The position numbers and the translations under genes are program-made. Below, one piece after another: positions 61,640-64,000 of a stretch of DNA of 64,000 nucleotides. The notes beneath the pieces were generated by a model that searched no databases, had not been told where the DNA came from, and saw nothing but the letters and a program-made list of their open reading frames with translations. This stretch comes from Raphanus sativus (Eukaryota > Streptophyta > Magnoliopsida > Brassicales > Brassicaceae), in assembly GCF_000801105.2 (NCBI RefSeq), contig NC_079514.1, positions 51,815,372 through 51,879,371 on the forward strand, given 5' to 3'. Each line of letters opens with the position of its first letter. The first letter of the stretch is position 1.

Positions 61640-64000
61640 TTAGCGTCTGGTTCTCGGCATGCATCGAAACTCAGCTAAGAGTGCAATATGATTTGAAGAC
61701 CATTCAGGTGAAGGAAGAGCTGTATCCTTTCTCAATCCATCTTCATCCAGCAACTCCAATAAAGATTCCACCATTAATGTATCCGCTGAAAACCAAAAAC
61801 AAAAACAAAACCTTCCCCACTTAGTTAACTTGTTTATTCTCTGGTGTAGTTTGAGCAAGGAGAGGTTGGTGAAACCTGTATAAAATATATAGTCATGAGT
61901 GCCAATGAACTCCCTTGTACAATTGGTAAACAAAGGCTCGTTTGTGTTGAGATCCATTCTCCTTCTGTGTTGGTCCAATCCAAGACCCATTACTGGTCTC
62001 ACAAACGATGAGTAAGCGCTCACCTGAAAAAACAAAACTCTCTCTCTCATCAAAGTTCAGGCAAACAAAAAAGGTTAAACCGAAGAAAAGAAGATAATGT
62101 TTTACCAAAGGTAACTGATGAGTCAGTTTGGTATGAGGACGCAGGATTCCAAGTGGATCAACCAATAGATCTGGATGCAGTGGATCAACCTTTCCCCTGA
62201 CAAGAAGTGTATGAGGAGCACTGCAAAATCAAAATTTCAGAGCTTTAGCTTTTTTTTCTACACCAAAAAAAAAGAGTATTGAATTTGATATTATACCTTC
62301 CGGGAAGTGTATTGAAGTCTCCACAAACAAGCATAGGAATATCAGCACTAGCAGCTATTTTCTCTAGCCCTTTTAGTAAAGTATGAACCTAAAACTCAAA
62401 AAAAACATACAGTTAGGTGAATACTAATTCTGAACTTAAGATAGAGAGAGAGGATGCACATACCTGCCAGAGCTTAACGTCCTTCAGCTCTTGTTGAACA
62501 TTCACATGTGTGTTTGCCTACACTCCAAACAAGTTACCTGATCTTATGAGAACAATCTTCTCAACAAGCAAATGAATGTGATGTGATGAAAGAAAGGGAA
62601 ACACTTACCACACAGATAAGCTGGCGCTTCCCTGAAGGATCAGTAGGTTGATTACCAAACTTCGATTCAAGAACAACTATCAACGCAATGTTATCCTACA
62701 ACATTAAAAATCACCAGAATCAGTCATTGTACAATACAAACTAACTCTCTAATAATCAGCTGTGACCAAAACTACCTTAACAAGTCGGTTTAAAGCAGAT
62801 CTCTTCTGCGTATGAGGGATTATAGCCTCAGTCAAAGACTGAGCAGCCTTATTGAATTCAACCTAGATTATTAACAGTCTCTTGAATTAGTAGATGAGGA
62901 TATAAATAGATAAGCATATAAGCACAACAGATACAAACATCATATTTCTTGACATGTGAAAATCTATCCCGTCTGAAAAATGTTGCACAGCCATCAATTG
63001 CACTTGTACTTCCGCTGAGAACCTAGCAACGTGCAAGTAAACGGTTAAGTGACTTTTTTCCAACGTAAAAAACACTAAAGAAAGGAGCAGGTGGACTCAT
63101 CAATGACCCAAACCTCATTAGTCTTCCTCTTGTAGAGAGCTTGATACCCATGTTTATCCAGCTCCGGTGCGAAAATCTCGTGGAAATGATCACTTTGTAC
63201 CTGCCAGATAAAGCAAGAAAAAGGAACATTTTTTCTGTTCATGACACTTCTTAAGTAGTGTCCACACAATAAAAACCAGTGTTCTAAATATCGGTCTAGG
63301 CCGCGCCTAAACAATTGTTTAGAACAATAATGTCATATAAATGTCTAAATACCGCCTAGCGATTTCTTTAACATTGATAAAATCGGTCTAGGCACCCGCA
63401 TAATCAATAATTCCATAAAACGTCTAACCACCGCCTAGCGATTTGAACATTACTGATAAAAACAATACCTCTTGTAGGCAAACTACATCAGCACGATAAC
63501 CAACAATCTCCCTCAACAGATTCTGTCTTCTGTACGGCCAAGAAAGAGCCCAAGGAGGACAATAACTGTAAAGGTCGCTACTTGCGGAAGTATCAGACAA
63601 AATATTATACGAAAGCACAGTGAACGACCCTGCAGACTGAATCCGACCATCTTGATCCATGTGACTCATCACCTCAGCTCCATTAACGGGGATAAGTCTA
63701 CGGGGACTCGGAGAAGGCGCAGGGATCACACGTGACGTCAAAATGGTACTAGGATGTCCCACAGACTGTTTAGTCTCCGCGTTAGCCACCACACACTCGA
63801 ACTTCAACACGTAGCCAATGTCGTCAGCGGTCGGGGTGTACGTTTTGCAGCCCCCGACCTCGATAAGCGTCTCTCCTCCGTTGTTCTTCTGAGCGATGCT
63901 CGAAGGATAGAACGGCGTGGGGCCGTTATTGGCGAGCGTGAGATTCGACATTGAACCGGATAAGGTGCTGGCGAGAGCACCGGAGCCTGTGCTGTTGAAA
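61640..64000 (-). CDS. CCR4A: CCR4-type deadenylase, C-terminal part
   Basis: This is the catalytic poly(A) nuclease of the CCR4-NOT complex, which shortens mRNA tails in P-bodies. Exons on the minus strand: 63469 to beyond 64000, 63114-63200, 62939-63022, 62776-62862, 62609-62695, 62464-62517, 62297-62388, 62107-62220, 61876-62023, 61640-61785. The endonuclease/exonuclease/phosphatase domain shows SYNILSD, CLQEV (catalytic Glu), NTHVN, CGDFN and SNHIALLAEF. A SNLTLANNGPTPFYPSS segment lies just before the domain. The N-terminal part, which in Arabidopsis CCR4a/b holds a zinc-finger-like region, is outside the window. The first visible intron contains a hAT MITE next to its donor. Neighbours favour CCR4a (At3g58560), but CCR4b is not excluded. 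Confidence 0.93.
63277..63455. mobile_element. 179-bp hAT-type MITE in CCR4 intron
   Basis: It begins CAGTGTTCTAAATATCGG and ends CGATTTGAACATTACTG, imperfectly inverted. A perfect 8-bp duplication, ATAAAAAC, lies at 63269-63276 and 63456-63463. Inside, GCCTAGCGATTT and AAATCGGTCTAGGC form a further inverted pair. The element ends 13 bp from the exon boundary at 63469. Confidence 0.8.

Overview
This window is nuclear DNA from a Brassicaceae plant, most likely a Brassica. Genes have short GT-AG introns, intergenic DNA is very AT-rich, and every recognisable protein is close to an Arabidopsis protein. The CACTA transposon at 43-52 kb has the TTTACGAGGAAA subterminal motif I associate with Brassica elements. 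A run of 100 N at 51755-51854 marks an assembly gap.

Left gene block (1-21.5 kb): the 3' part of a BEACH/WD40 gene (+), a LITTLE ZIPPER gene (+), a plastid dihydrodipicolinate synthase gene (-) and a complete 11-exon BIG-type ARF-GEF gene (-). From memory of the Arabidopsis map, this is the neighbourhood of At3g60920, At3g60890, At3g60880 and At3g60860, read in descending order. Non-autonomous transposons lie between the genes. The most striking is a 1.4-kb Mutator/foldback element with a 10-bp target duplication, whose arms both carry tRNA-like modules.

Middle (21.5-53 kb): a transposon graveyard with few genes. I could delimit Tourist/Harbinger-type MITEs by their TAA/TTA duplications, Helitrons by CTAG ends with hairpins, hAT elements by 8-bp duplications, two poly(A) retroposed pieces, a decaying tandem array, a regular 15-bp array of AACGGTC boxes before a TATA box, and one small membrane-protein gene. 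An 8.5-kb CACTA element (43155-51697) carries an open 1140-residue TNPD-type transposase and a frameshifted second gene. It appears to sit inside a Helitron.

Right gene block (53-64 kb): an auxilin-related gene cut off by the gap, a complete PP2A catalytic-subunit gene, a decayed leucine-rich F-box-type gene, a GPI-anchored lipid-transfer-type protein gene, a DEAD-box helicase remnant and a CCR4 deadenylase gene running off the window. All intact genes here are on the minus strand. PP2A through CCR4 resembles At3g58500 to At3g58560 in ascending order, so the two blocks are in opposite relative orientation and meet somewhere in the transposon-rich middle.

The genes do not form a pathway. They are separate housekeeping and developmental functions: membrane trafficking (BEACH, BIG, auxilin), lysine synthesis, HD-ZIP III regulation, protein dephosphorylation and mRNA decay. 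Exon boundaries were derived by hand from splice consensus and reading frame; the totals of the complete genes come out in frame.
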